From positions 1 through 11,933 of the forward strand of contig JBFYZZ010000205.1 in the NCBI GenBank assembly GCA_041309225.1: a stretch of DNA of 11,933 nucleotides, given 5' to 3'. Shown in pieces: positions 1 to 6,446 of this stretch. The position numbers and the translations under genes are program-made. Numbering within the stretch: position 1 is the first letter of the stretch; each line of letters opens with the position of its first letter. The DNA is from JAFGLY01 sp041309225 (GTDB lineage Bacteria > Myxococcota_A > UBA796 > JAFGLY01). The notes below the pieces were generated by a model. The model had not been told where the DNA came from and did no database searches. It worked only from the letters and a program-made list of their open reading frames with translations.

Positions 1-269
1 TGGACTCCCGGGAGGCGCCACGACCCGTCGGACCGGCGCGCCCCGAGCCCCCCACTCGCCCGGCCCTCCGGAGGGAGGCGACTCCAGGGACTTCCCCGGA
101 CCTGCCCCGGATCGCCCACCGCGCCACCCCGCTCCCTTCACCAGGCCCCCCAGGAGTGCGGCAACTCCAGGCCCGCCGTCCTTGACGCTCGTCGGCGGCC
201 GTGCCACAGTGGCGCGGCGTGGGGCGTCCCCCGGGCCGTCCCGCCTCACCCGAGATGGAGACGACGACG
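1..269. other. Non-coding left-edge region
   Basis: I see no convincing gene here. Frames that stay open give only Arg/Pro-rich, low-complexity translations with no start or recognisable motif. The stretch contains a 12-bp perfect palindrome at 64-75 (CCCTCCGGAGGG) and a short hairpin at 153-168 (GGAGT, six-base loop, ACTCC), and near its right end a promoter-like sequence for the lipoprotein gene. The palindrome could belong to the 3' end of a gene outside the window, but nothing proves this. Confidence 0.5.
182..210 (+). promoter_or_regulatory. Candidate sigma70-type promoter for the Cys-rich lipoprotein
   Basis: TTGACG (182-187) matches five of six bases of the -35 consensus. After a 17-base spacer, CACAGT (205-210) matches three of six of the -10 consensus and is preceded by TG plus one base (202-204), the extended -10 arrangement. 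Transcription would start near 217, about 50 bases upstream of the lipoprotein start codon. In such GC-rich DNA, weak -10 matches are common, so this is a prediction from spacing and consensus only. Confidence 0.4.
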
Positions 270-590
270 ATGAAGCGCCTGCCCTTCCTGCTCGCCCTCC
301 TCGGCCTGGCTGCCTGCGGGTACTCCGAGGACGCCTACGAGGAGGACCTCATCAACGCCATGTGCAACAAGATGGACGAGTGCGGCTGGCTCGAAGAACT
401 CCAGTGGACGCTCGACGAGTGCCTCAACCAGAGCTCCGAGGACACCGGCGGGGAGTGCGTCGACTACGACGGCGCGGCCGCCAAGGAGTGCGTGACCGCC
501 ATCGAGGACGCCACCTGCGACGACTACGCGGCCGGCATCGGCCGCGAGGTTTGCGACGACGTCTGCAGCAACCAGCCCACCGACGGGTGA
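270..590 (+). CDS. Small acidic eight-cysteine lipoprotein
   Basis: This encodes a 106-residue predicted lipoprotein of unknown function. The start at 270 is preferred over in-frame ATGs at 201 and 255 because it puts a compact signal peptide (MKRLPFLLALLGLAAC) first, with lipidated Cys16, and has GGAG nine bases upstream (257-260). The mature part is strongly acidic and carries eight further cysteines at residues 32, 38, 51, 63, 74, 83, 95 and 99, an even number that could form four disulfides. There are no membrane segments and no catalytic motif. Small Cys-rich lipoproteins of this style are, from general knowledge, frequent in Myxococcota and mostly uncharacterised. The neighbouring thioredoxin is cytosolic in type and convergent, so no direct link is implied. 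The lipoprotein assignment is fairly sure; the function is unknown. Confidence 0.8.
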   Translation: MKRLPFLLALLGLAACGYSEDAYEEDLINAMCNKMDECGWLEELQWTLDECLNQSSEDTGGECVDYDGAAAKECVTAIEDATCDDYAAGIGREVCDDVCSNQPTDG

Positions 591-610
591 CGCCCCCGAA
601 CCCGGGGGCG
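591..610. terminator. Hairpin between convergent lipoprotein and thioredoxin genes
   Basis: CGCCCCCG (591-598) and CGGGGGCG (603-610) form a perfect 8-bp stem around a four-base loop AACC. It begins directly after the lipoprotein stop codon and ends four bases before the thioredoxin stop codon, the expected place for a shared bidirectional terminator. Neither strand has a T-tract after the stem, so termination may be weak or the hairpin may mainly protect 3' ends. Confidence 0.6.
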
Positions 611-614
611 CGGC

Positions 615-941
615 CTACATCGCGTCGCGGACGAACGCCTCGATCTTCTCCCGGGAGATGGCGCCGTTGCGCTGGCCCGCCACCTTGCCGCCCTTGAACA
701 GGAGGAGCGTGGGGATGGAGCGGATGCCGTAGCGCATCGCGATCTGGGGGGAGATGTCGACGTTCACCTTGCAGACCTTGAGGGCCGGCCCGAACGCCTC
801 GGCCACGGCCTGGACATAGGGGGAGATGGCCTTGCAGGGGCCGCACCAGACGGCCCAGAAGTCGACGAGCACGGGGACGTCGCTCTGGAGCACCACGCTG
901 TCGAACTCGGCCTCGGTGACGTGTACGACGGGGCCGGCCAT
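615..941 (-). CDS. trxA: Thioredoxin
   Basis: This is a 108-residue single-domain thioredoxin, the usual size for cytosolic Trx, which reduces disulfides in target proteins and is itself recycled by thioredoxin reductase. The active site WCGPC is intact (Cys33, Cys36), as are the buried Asp27 in LVDFWA and the cis-proline Pro77 in SIPT. There is no signal peptide. The reading frame stays open far upstream, but the start at 941 gives the canonical Trx N-terminus and has GGAGG four bases upstream; the longer version adds low-complexity sequence only. One extra cysteine (Cys57) lies outside the active site. It is divergent from the J-domain gene, with 154 bp between the two start codons, and appears monocistronic. 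Confidence 0.95.
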   Translation of the reverse strand: MAGPVVHVTEAEFDSVVLQSDVPVLVDFWAVWCGPCKAISPYVQAVAEAFGPALKVCKVNVDISPQIAMRYGIRSIPTLLLFKGGKVAGQRNGAISREKIEAFVRDAM

Positions 942-990
942 GGATCCTCCGCGGATGGCCTCCACCGGGCGGGAGCGTCCGGGGCCGTGT

Positions 991-1019
991 TTCCTATGGC
1001 CTGCCGGAGGGGTCGGCAA
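991..1019 (-). promoter_or_regulatory. Weak promoter candidate for thioredoxin
   Basis: Reading the minus strand, TTGCCG (1019-1014) is followed after 17 bases by TAGGAA (996-991), matching four of six -35 and three of six -10 consensus bases. It lies about 50 bases upstream of the thioredoxin start codon at 941. The match is modest and may be chance. I found no better candidate in the 942-1095 divergent region, nor a convincing promoter there for the J-domain gene. Confidence 0.25.
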
Positions 1020-1095
1020 CCCCGGGCGGACGACGGGCCCGGAACTTCCGCAGCGGGTTAGGAGCGAGGGCAGCCCGGGATCTGCCTTGGAACGC

Positions 1096-2628
1096 ATGCC
1101 TTCCGCGCCGCTGCCGCCGCCGTTCTCCGGTTCGCTCCGACACCGCTCCCTCGGGCGGGTGCTCGGGCGCGTGTGGGGATCCGAGGGCACCCTCCACCTC
1201 AAGGCAGGAAGCACCTCGATCCTCCTCCAGCTCCGCAACGGGCGGCTGGCCCAGGTGCGGGGGCTGACCGGCCTGCTCCCCGGGGCGGGCGACGCGGACG
1301 AGCTCGACCGCCAGGTCGAGATCCGCCTCGCCCAGGGGCACTGGCCCGAGGAGGTGACCGAGGAGGCCACGCGCGGCCTGGGCGACGCGCTCAGCGCCTA
1401 CTGCGTCCCCTGCGACGTCTCCTACGCGTGGGAACCGGGCGAGGTGGCCCTGGCCCGCACGGGCGTACAGCCCGAGGTCGTGCGGGTCCTGGACGTCGCG
1501 CTCCGCCGTGCGGGCTCGGTGGACCGGGGCCGCGACCTCGTGGAGCGGCGAGGCGGCGACCTCGTCCGTGCCGACGCCGCCGCCGCGGAGTCCGACGCAC
1601 TGCGCAGCGCCGGCTCCATCGCCCTGAGGGTGTTCAAGCTGGCCTCGGACCCCATCTTCCTCAGGGACCTGGTGGCCCAGGCCACCGGCCCGACCGGCGC
1701 CCGCCGGCCCGAGGTCCTCCACCGCATCGTGCTCCTCCTGGAGTTCGACCTGCTGTGCTTCGACCTGCAGGACTCAGCCGGATCCTACGCCGTGTCGCCC
1801 TCCGGCCAGGCCACCGGGCAGGACCTGGAGGATCCCCGCATCACCGAGCTCGAGACGAAGGCGATCCACCTGACCGGACTCGGGTACTTCGCACGGCTGG
1901 GGCTGGAGGCGTCCGAGCACCAGCCCACGCCCGAGGAGATCGCGTCCGCCTTCCGGACGGTGTCGGCCCAGTTCCACCCCGACCGCTTCGTGGGCGAGCC
2001 GGCCCTCCTCCAGCGCAGGGCGGCCGAGTGCTTCGCCGTCGTCAACGACGCCTACGTCTCCCTGCGCGAGCCGGGCGTGGCCAAGGAGGAGTGGCAGCGG
2101 ATCACCTGCGAGCGCGAGGGGGTTCCCTTCGTGTCGGACCGGGACCGGGTGGTGGCGGCCCGCTCGTGGAAGCAGGCGGAGACCCGGTTCGAGCAGAAGG
2201 ACTACGCCGTGGCCGAGGCCTGCTACGCCGAGGCGTCGCGACGGGATCCCACCAACGCCCGGTACCAGGTCCAGCACATGTGGTGCGCCTACCTCGCCCG
2301 CCAGGTGGACGCCGCGGAGGCGCTCAGTCGGATCGAGGCCGCCACGCCCACCTCCCAGCTCGAGCGGTCGCGCTTCGTCTACCTCGCCGGCCAGGTGGCC
2401 AAGCTCTCGGGTGCCCCCGAGGCCGAGTGGGTCTCCCGCTTCGAACGCGCCCTCGAGCTCAATCCCGAGAACCGTGACGCCGCGCGCGAACTGTGGCTGC
2501 ACCGCCAGCGCACCGAGCACGCCCGACCCCCGGCTCACCCCCTCGTGCGCTGGCCCCGAAGCCTCCTCGACCGGCTGCGCCGGTCCTGGCTCCGGATCGT
2601 CGAGCGCCTGCGCCGGCACCGCTCGTGA
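1096..2628 (+). CDS. PATAN/DUF4388-like, J-domain and TPR fusion protein
   Basis: This is a 510-residue cytoplasmic protein. Residues about 10-65 resemble the start of PATAN/DUF4388 domains (FSGSLRHRSLGRVLGRV, then GTLHL and LQLRNGRL). Residues about 70-250 are a helical region without a clear family. Residues about 260-330 form a J-domain with an intact HPD (His294-Pro295-Asp296), the motif that stimulates Hsp70 ATPase. Residues about 356-475 look like TPR-type helical repeats. The last 25 residues form a basic amphipathic helix rich in Arg and Leu. There is no DnaJ G/F region or zinc finger, so it is a class III J-protein, probably a specialised Hsp70 adaptor. The frame is open from 826, but that part lies over the thioredoxin gene and is unlike a domain; 1096 is the best ATG, though its ribosome site is weak (GGA). 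It ends nine bases from the mreB stop codon. Confidence 0.85.
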   Translation: MPSAPLPPPFSGSLRHRSLGRVLGRVWGSEGTLHLKAGSTSILLQLRNGRLAQVRGLTGLLPGAGDADELDRQVEIRLAQGHWPEEVTEEATRGLGDALSAYCVPCDVSYAWEPGEVALARTGVQPEVVRVLDVALRRAGSVDRGRDLVERRGGDLVRADAAAAESDALRSAGSIALRVFKLASDPIFLRDLVAQATGPTGARRPEVLHRIVLLLEFDLLCFDLQDSAGSYAVSPSGQATGQDLEDPRITELETKAIHLTGLGYFARLGLEASEHQPTPEEIASAFRTVSAQFHPDRFVGEPALLQRRAAECFAVVNDAYVSLREPGVAKEEWQRITCEREGVPFVSDRDRVVAARSWKQAETRFEQKDYAVAEACYAEASRRDPTNARYQVQHMWCAYLARQVDAAEALSRIEAATPTSQLERSRFVYLAGQVAKLSGAPEAEWVSRFERALELNPENRDAARELWLHRQRTEHARPPAHPLVRWPRSLLDRLRRSWLRIVERLRRHRS

Positions 2629-2637
2629 GGCCACCGG

Positions 2638-3666
2638 TCAGGTGAGGACTCCCCCCCAGCGGTCGGGGTCCTCCAGCACCCGGCCGGCGCCGGTCACCAC
2701 CGTGGAGTAGGGGTCGTCCACGACGACCACGGGGAGCCCCGCGGCCCGGCGGATGCGCTCGTCGAGCCCCCGGAAGCGCGCGCATCCGCCGGTGAGCACG
2801 ATGCCCCGATCCACGATGTCGCTGGCCAGCTCGGGCGGCGTCCGGTCGAGGGCGGCCCGGATGGTGTCCACGATGCGGGCGAGGGGCGCCTCGAGGGCCT
2901 CGACGATCTCCGCCGCCGAGATCACCACCGCCCGGGGAAAGCCGCTGTGCGCGTCCCGACCCCGGACCTCGGTTTCGCCATCGATCAGGCCGGGGAGCGC
3001 ACTGCCCAGCCGGATCCTCAGATCCTCGGCGGTGCGCTGTCCGATGAGGAGCCCGTGCCGGGCCTCGACGGCCGCGATCAGGGCCTCGTCGAGGTGATCG
3101 CCCCCCACCCTCGCGGCGTGGCTGTGGACGATGCCACCGAGCGAGAGCACCGTGACCTCGGTGGTGCCCCCTCCGACGTCGGCCACGAGATTGCCCTCGG
3201 CGCGGGAGATGTCGAGCCCGGCGCCCAGGGCCGCGGCGATGGGCTGCTCCACCAGGGACACCCGCCGCGCCCCGGCGGCCTCAGCCGAATCTCGCACGGC
3301 CCGCTTCTCGACCTCGGTGGTCCCGAACGGGATGGCCACCACGACCCGGGGTCCGACCATGGGCCGCCCCCCGTGGACCCGCCGGACGAGGTGGCGCAGG
3401 AGGTCCTCGGTGGCCTGGAAGTCCGCGACCACGCCCTCCCGGATGGGCCGGACGACCTGCACGCCCAGCGGGGTCCGGCCCAGGAGGGCCTTGGCCTCGC
3501 TCCCGACGGCCACCACCTGCCGCTGGCCCCGCTCGTCCTCCTTCACCGCGACGAACGACGGCTCCCGGCACACCACCCCGCGGCCGCGCGCCCAGATCCG
3601 CGTGTGGGAGGTGCCCAGGTCGATCGCGAGTTCGCGCGAGAGAAGGCCCGAGAGGGTGTCGAGCAT
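2638..3666 (-). CDS. mreB: MreB-family bacterial actin, stand-alone
   Basis: This encodes a 342-residue MreB, close to the usual 340-347. MreB polymerises with ATP beneath the inner membrane and guides cell-wall elongation. Visible motifs are the N-terminal amphipathic membrane helix (residues 1-11), phosphate-1 DLGTSHT (16-22), phosphate-2 DVGGGTTEVTVLSLGG (163-178) and the adenosine motif GIVLTGG (288-294). Two positions are unusual: the normally conserved EEP motif reads EQP (Gln141), and the third Gly of LTGGG is Cys295. The start at 3666 has GGAG seven bases upstream. The common partners mreC, mreD, pbpA and rodA are not next to it. It is convergent with the J-domain gene and divergent from the M48 protease gene. 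It could be the main MreB or a second paralogue; the window cannot decide. Confidence 0.9.
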   Translation of the reverse strand: MLDTLSGLLSRELAIDLGTSHTRIWARGRGVVCREPSFVAVKEDERGQRQVVAVGSEAKALLGRTPLGVQVVRPIREGVVADFQATEDLLRHLVRRVHGGRPMVGPRVVVAIPFGTTEVEKRAVRDSAEAAGARRVSLVEQPIAAALGAGLDISRAEGNLVADVGGGTTEVTVLSLGGIVHSHAARVGGDHLDEALIAAVEARHGLLIGQRTAEDLRIRLGSALPGLIDGETEVRGRDAHSGFPRAVVISAAEIVEALEAPLARIVDTIRAALDRTPPELASDIVDRGIVLTGGCARFRGLDERIRRAAGLPVVVVDDPYSTVVTGAGRVLEDPDRWGGVLT

Positions 3667-3781
3667 CGGCGGGCTCCGTGGGTTCCTGTCGTCAGGCAGC
3701 CCCCCCTTGTGATACAGAAGGGACTGGCTCGCGCGGTCTATCCCCGGCCCTCGCCCGTCCGCGAGTCCGGCCCGCGAACCC

Positions 3782-3786
3782 GGAGG
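3782..3786 (+). promoter_or_regulatory. Ribosome binding site fixing the M48 protease start
   Basis: GGAGG five bases before the ATG at 3792 selects this start over an in-frame ATG at 3678, which would add 38 residues ahead of the signal peptide and begin next to the mreB start region. No convincing promoter for either gene was found in the 3667-3791 divergent spacer. Confidence 0.7.
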
Positions 3787-3791
3787 GACCC

Positions 3792-4610
3792 ATGTCGCGA
3801 TCCTTCCTCGTGACCGTGATCCTGGCGGCGCTCTTCGCCACCGTGTCCTGCCACAAGGTGCCCATCACCGGACGCCGGCAGTACAACCTCGTGCCCGAGA
3901 CCGTGATGATCCCGCTCGGGGCGAACTCCTACTCCTCCACGCTCGCCTCCCTCACGGTCCAGAAGAAGGGGGAGAACCACGACCAGGTCGTGCAGATCGG
4001 ACGCCGGGTCGCGAGGGCCTCGGGCGCGGACTACGAGTGGGAGTTCGCCTTCGTGAAAGACACCGAGACGGTCAACGCCTGGTGCCTGCCCGGCGGCAAG
4101 ATCGCCGTCTACTCGGGCCTGTTGCCCGTGGCGCGCAACGAAGCCGGCCTGGCCTTCGTACTGGGCCACGAGATCGGCCACGCCACCGCCCGCCACAGCG
4201 CCGAGCGGCTCTCGCAGCAGCTCACGGTGCTCGGCGGCCTCGCGGGGCTCAACCTCTACCTGAAGGACAACTCCCACCTCACCAAGGAGCAGCGCAACGT
4301 CCTGCTCGCGGCCCTCGGTCTCGGCGCGGAGGTGGGCGTGATGCTCCCGTTCTCCCGTGCCCACGAGCGTGAGGCCGACATCATCGGCATGATGTACATG
4401 GCCCGGGCCGGCTACCCGCCCGCGGAGTCCATCGACATCTGGAACCGCATGGAGCGCGCCTCGGGCGGTGCCTCCGTCCCCGAGTTCCTCTCCACGCACC
4501 CCGCCTACGACACGCGCAAGGAGAACCTGCGGGACTGGATGGACCGGGCGAGAAAGCGCTATCAGCGCAACAAGCTGCCCGGCGACACCACGGCCGCCAT
4601 CTGGAGCTGA
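3792..4610 (+). CDS. M48-family metalloprotease lipoprotein (LoiP-like)
   Basis: This is a 272-residue zinc metalloprotease of the envelope. The N-terminal hydrophobic signal ends at Cys20 (ATVSC), a plausible though not ideal lipobox. Next comes VPITGRRQYNLVPE, a sequence typical of secreted M48 lipoproteins. The catalytic HEIGH is at residues 126-130, with His126 and His130 as zinc ligands and Glu127 as base. HEREAD (191-196) supplies the third zinc ligand, most likely Glu192 of ExxAD. Unlike HtpX it has no four-helix membrane domain, which places it with LoiP/YcaL-type periplasmic proteases; the E. coli members act in outer-membrane protein quality control. The PpiD-like foldase gene follows after 119 bp on the same strand, suggesting a shared envelope-maintenance role. 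Family assignment is secure, the precise substrate unknown. Confidence 0.92.
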   Translation: MSRSFLVTVILAALFATVSCHKVPITGRRQYNLVPETVMIPLGANSYSSTLASLTVQKKGENHDQVVQIGRRVARASGADYEWEFAFVKDTETVNAWCLPGGKIAVYSGLLPVARNEAGLAFVLGHEIGHATARHSAERLSQQLTVLGGLAGLNLYLKDNSHLTKEQRNVLLAALGLGAEVGVMLPFSRAHEREADIIGMMYMARAGYPPAESIDIWNRMERASGGASVPEFLSTHPAYDTRKENLRDWMDRARKRYQRNKLPGDTTAAIWS

Positions 4611-4632
4611 TCCCGCCATCCTCCCGCGTCGA

Positions 4633-4653
4633 CGCCGGCCCTCGTCGCCGGCG
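4633..4653 (+). terminator. Hairpin after the M48 protease gene
   Basis: CGCCGGC (4633-4639) pairs perfectly with GCCGGCG (4647-4653) around a seven-base loop, 22 bases after the protease stop codon. No T-tract follows, so it is a possible weak or factor-assisted terminator. Its position before a possible -10 element at 4668 would separate the protease transcript from that of the foldase. Confidence 0.35.
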
Positions 4654-4667
4654 GCGGGGCGACGCGC

Positions 4668-4709
4668 TATAGGGCGGCGCCGGGAAGCGGCCGCCCGGAG
4701 CGGCTTCCC
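4668..4709 (+). promoter_or_regulatory. Possible -10 element and leader hairpin before the PpiD-like gene
   Basis: TATAGG (4668-4673) resembles a -10 box but has no recognisable -35 at the proper distance. A start near 4680 would place a hairpin at the very 5' end of the transcript: GGGAAGC (4682-4688) pairs with GCTTCCC (4703-4709), with an inner three-pair extension (CGC 4692-4694 with GCG 4700-4702). The ribosome site GGGAG (4719-4723) lies just after the hairpin and remains free, so the hairpin more likely stabilises the mRNA than blocks translation. The arrangement is predicted only. Confidence 0.3.
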
Positions 4710-4729
4710 AACCTCCTCGGGAGACGGCG

Positions 4730-6229
4730 ATGTCCGTGATCGGAAAAATCCGGAAGGGCACCGAGTCCGGAACGGTCAAGGTGATCTTCTTCGTGGTCGT
4801 GGTGGTCTTCGTGTTCTGGGGCATCGGCCAGAGCAGCGGCCCCGAGTCCACGGTGGTGGCCGAGGTGAACGGCGAGCGGATCACGGACACCCGCTACCAC
4901 CAGGCCATGCGCAGCCTGATGCACGGACAGCGCCGGGCCATGGACGAAGACGAGCAGGTGGCCCTGGCGCGACGCGTCCTGTCGAACCTGATCCTCCAGG
5001 AGGTCCTGCTGCAGGAGGCCCACCGGCTGGGCATCGAGGTCAGCAACGAGGAGCAGGCCGAGTACATCCTGAGCGCCGAGGCCTTCCAGGACGAGTCCGG
5101 GCGGTTCAACGAGGACCTCTACGAACGCGCCCTGAAGCGGAGCGGCTCCAACCGCACCCAGTTCGAGCAGGACATCCACGACCAGATGGTCCTCGCGCGC
5201 CTCGAGGGCATGGCCTTCTCGGCCATGGCTCTGCGCAGGGACGATCTCCAGGCGGCCTGGACCCGGCTCGAGACCCGCCTCTCCCTCGAGGTGGTCCGTG
5301 TCCCCGCCCTCTTCTTCTACGACGACGTCCAGCCCTCGGAGGTCGAGATCGAGACGTGGATCGCGGAGCACGGGGCGGACATCCACGCCCGGTACCAGGA
5401 GGAGTACGACTCCCGGTACCACCTCCCCAGGCGGGCGGTCGTCCGCGAGATTCTCCTGCGCAGCGGCATCGGCGACGTGACGCTCGACGACCTCCGGGTC
5501 CGCATGGCAGCGCTCCGCAAGGAGGCCGAAGCCGGCGCGGACGTCTCCGATCTCGCCCGGCGTTGGAGCGAGGCGGCCTCGGCCACCGACGGTGGGAGCA
5601 TGGGCACCATCCGCGAGGACACGATCGATCCGGACGTGGCCCGGGTGGTCTTCGGGGACGAGGGCGCCACCCCGGTCCCGGGCCTGCGCGCCGTGCTCGA
5701 GACCAAGGACGGCATGCTCCTGCTCCATGTCGATGCGCTGATTCCCGAGGAGATCGTCCCCGAGGACCAGGTGCGGACCGAGATCGCCCTCCGCATCGTG
5801 CGCGAGCGCCAGGCCCCGGAGCTCGCCTCCGCGTACGCCGAGCAGCTGCGCACCGCGTGGCAGGCCCAGGGCACGGCCCCCTCGGACCTCCTCCAGGCCC
5901 AGAACCTCGTGGTGCAGGCCCCCCCCCCGGTGTCCCTGGCCGACGTCGCGGTCGAGGGCCTCCCCCCGATGCCCGACCTCGTGGCCGCCCTTCCAGAGGC
6001 CCGGCCGGGCGAGGTCCTGGGACGGACCTTCAACGAGGGCGACGCCTGGTTCGTGGTTCGGCTCGCCGAGCGGTCCGACCCGGATCCCACGCGCTTCGAG
6101 GCCGTGCTGCCGCTGGTCCGCACCCGGCTCGAGATGGAGGCACGCCAGGCCTTCGTGAGAGCCTGGGAGGACGACCTCCTCGCCCGAGCCGACGTGAAGC
6201 AGTACTACAAGCCGCGTGTGGGCCGGTAG
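4730..6229 (+). CDS. Membrane-anchored SurA/PpiD-like peptidyl-prolyl isomerase/chaperone
   Basis: This is a 499-residue protein with PpiD layout: a short cytoplasmic N-terminus, one membrane segment (about residues 16-33, very rich in Val and Phe), then a periplasmic region. Residues about 38-190 look like the SurA N-terminal chaperone domain (VAEVNGERITDTRYHQAM). Residues about 234-347 form a parvulin (PpiC) domain with DLARRWSEAASATDGGSMG (284-302), and a helical C-terminal part follows. Family members escort newly exported proteins at the Sec translocon; the E. coli PpiD parvulin domain is reported to lack isomerase activity, so activity here cannot be assumed. It is shorter than E. coli PpiD (623). 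GGGAG lies six bases before the start. A run of ten C (5919-5928) occurs in the coding sequence. It lies between two envelope proteases. Confidence 0.88.
   Translation: MSVIGKIRKGTESGTVKVIFFVVVVVFVFWGIGQSSGPESTVVAEVNGERITDTRYHQAMRSLMHGQRRAMDEDEQVALARRVLSNLILQEVLLQEAHRLGIEVSNEEQAEYILSAEAFQDESGRFNEDLYERALKRSGSNRTQFEQDIHDQMVLARLEGMAFSAMALRRDDLQAAWTRLETRLSLEVVRVPALFFYDDVQPSEVEIETWIAEHGADIHARYQEEYDSRYHLPRRAVVREILLRSGIGDVTLDDLRVRMAALRKEAEAGADVSDLARRWSEAASATDGGSMGTIREDTIDPDVARVVFGDEGATPVPGLRAVLETKDGMLLLHVDALIPEEIVPEDQVRTEIALRIVRERQAPELASAYAEQLRTAWQAQGTAPSDLLQAQNLVVQAPPPVSLADVAVEGLPPMPDLVAALPEARPGEVLGRTFNEGDAWFVVRLAERSDPDPTRFEAVLPLVRTRLEMEARQAFVRAWEDDLLARADVKQYYKPRVGR
5919..5928 (+). repeat. C10 homopolymer inside the PpiD-like gene
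   Basis: Ten consecutive C encode Ala397-Pro398-Pro399-Pro400 together with flanking bases. The frame is sensible on both sides, so the assembled length appears right. Such tracts are prone to slippage during replication and sequencing. Confidence 0.9.
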
Positions 6230-6381
6230 CACCGGCGCCGGTCCGGGGCCGGATCGCCGCGCGCGCCGCGCCCGGCTGCCGCGATGTGCGCCAGCCGGGC
6301 CCGGATCCGACGCCCAGGTGTTTCCGATATGCCAGGCAGAAAGCTCTTCTTGGAGTTTCTTTCGCGTCCGGTGCCCGGGCT

Positions 6382-6415
6382 ATTGACTTGTCAATGCCTG
6401 ATCTATGTACTACAT
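6382..6415 (+). promoter_or_regulatory. Promoter candidate with two operator-like palindromes
   Basis: TTGACT (6383-6388, five of six) is followed after 17 bases by TGTACT (6406-6411, four of six). The -35 sits within the perfect inverted repeat ATTGAC-TT-GTCAAT (6382-6395), and the -10 sits within ATGTA-C-TACAT (6405-6415). This is one of the most AT-rich patches in an otherwise extremely GC-rich window. Transcription would begin near 6418, roughly 250 bases before sppA and 30 before the structured element. Palindromes centred on both promoter boxes suggest a dimeric regulator could occlude RNA polymerase; that is inference. Confidence 0.55.
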
Positions 6416-6446
6416 GAGATCCTGGTTCCCCACCGTTCCCCCATCA

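Noticed and set aside
826..1095. Upstream extension of the J-domain gene
   Set aside because: The extra 90 codons lie largely antisense to the thioredoxin gene and its leader, and do not resemble any domain; the PATAN-like region begins after 1096.
942..1370. Upstream extension of the thioredoxin gene on the - strand
   Set aside because: It would prepend low-complexity sequence antisense to the J-domain gene; the start at 941 has GGAGG and gives a standard Trx length.
1173..2477. 434-codon open frame inside the J-domain gene, and other long frames antisense to or overlapping called genes
   Set aside because: Arg/Pro/Gly-rich translations typical of shifted frames in high-GC genes, with no domains.
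3700..3745. Promoter-like TTGTGATACAG between divergent mreB and M48 genes
   Set aside because: No -35/-10 pair with 16-18 base spacing could be found on either strand.
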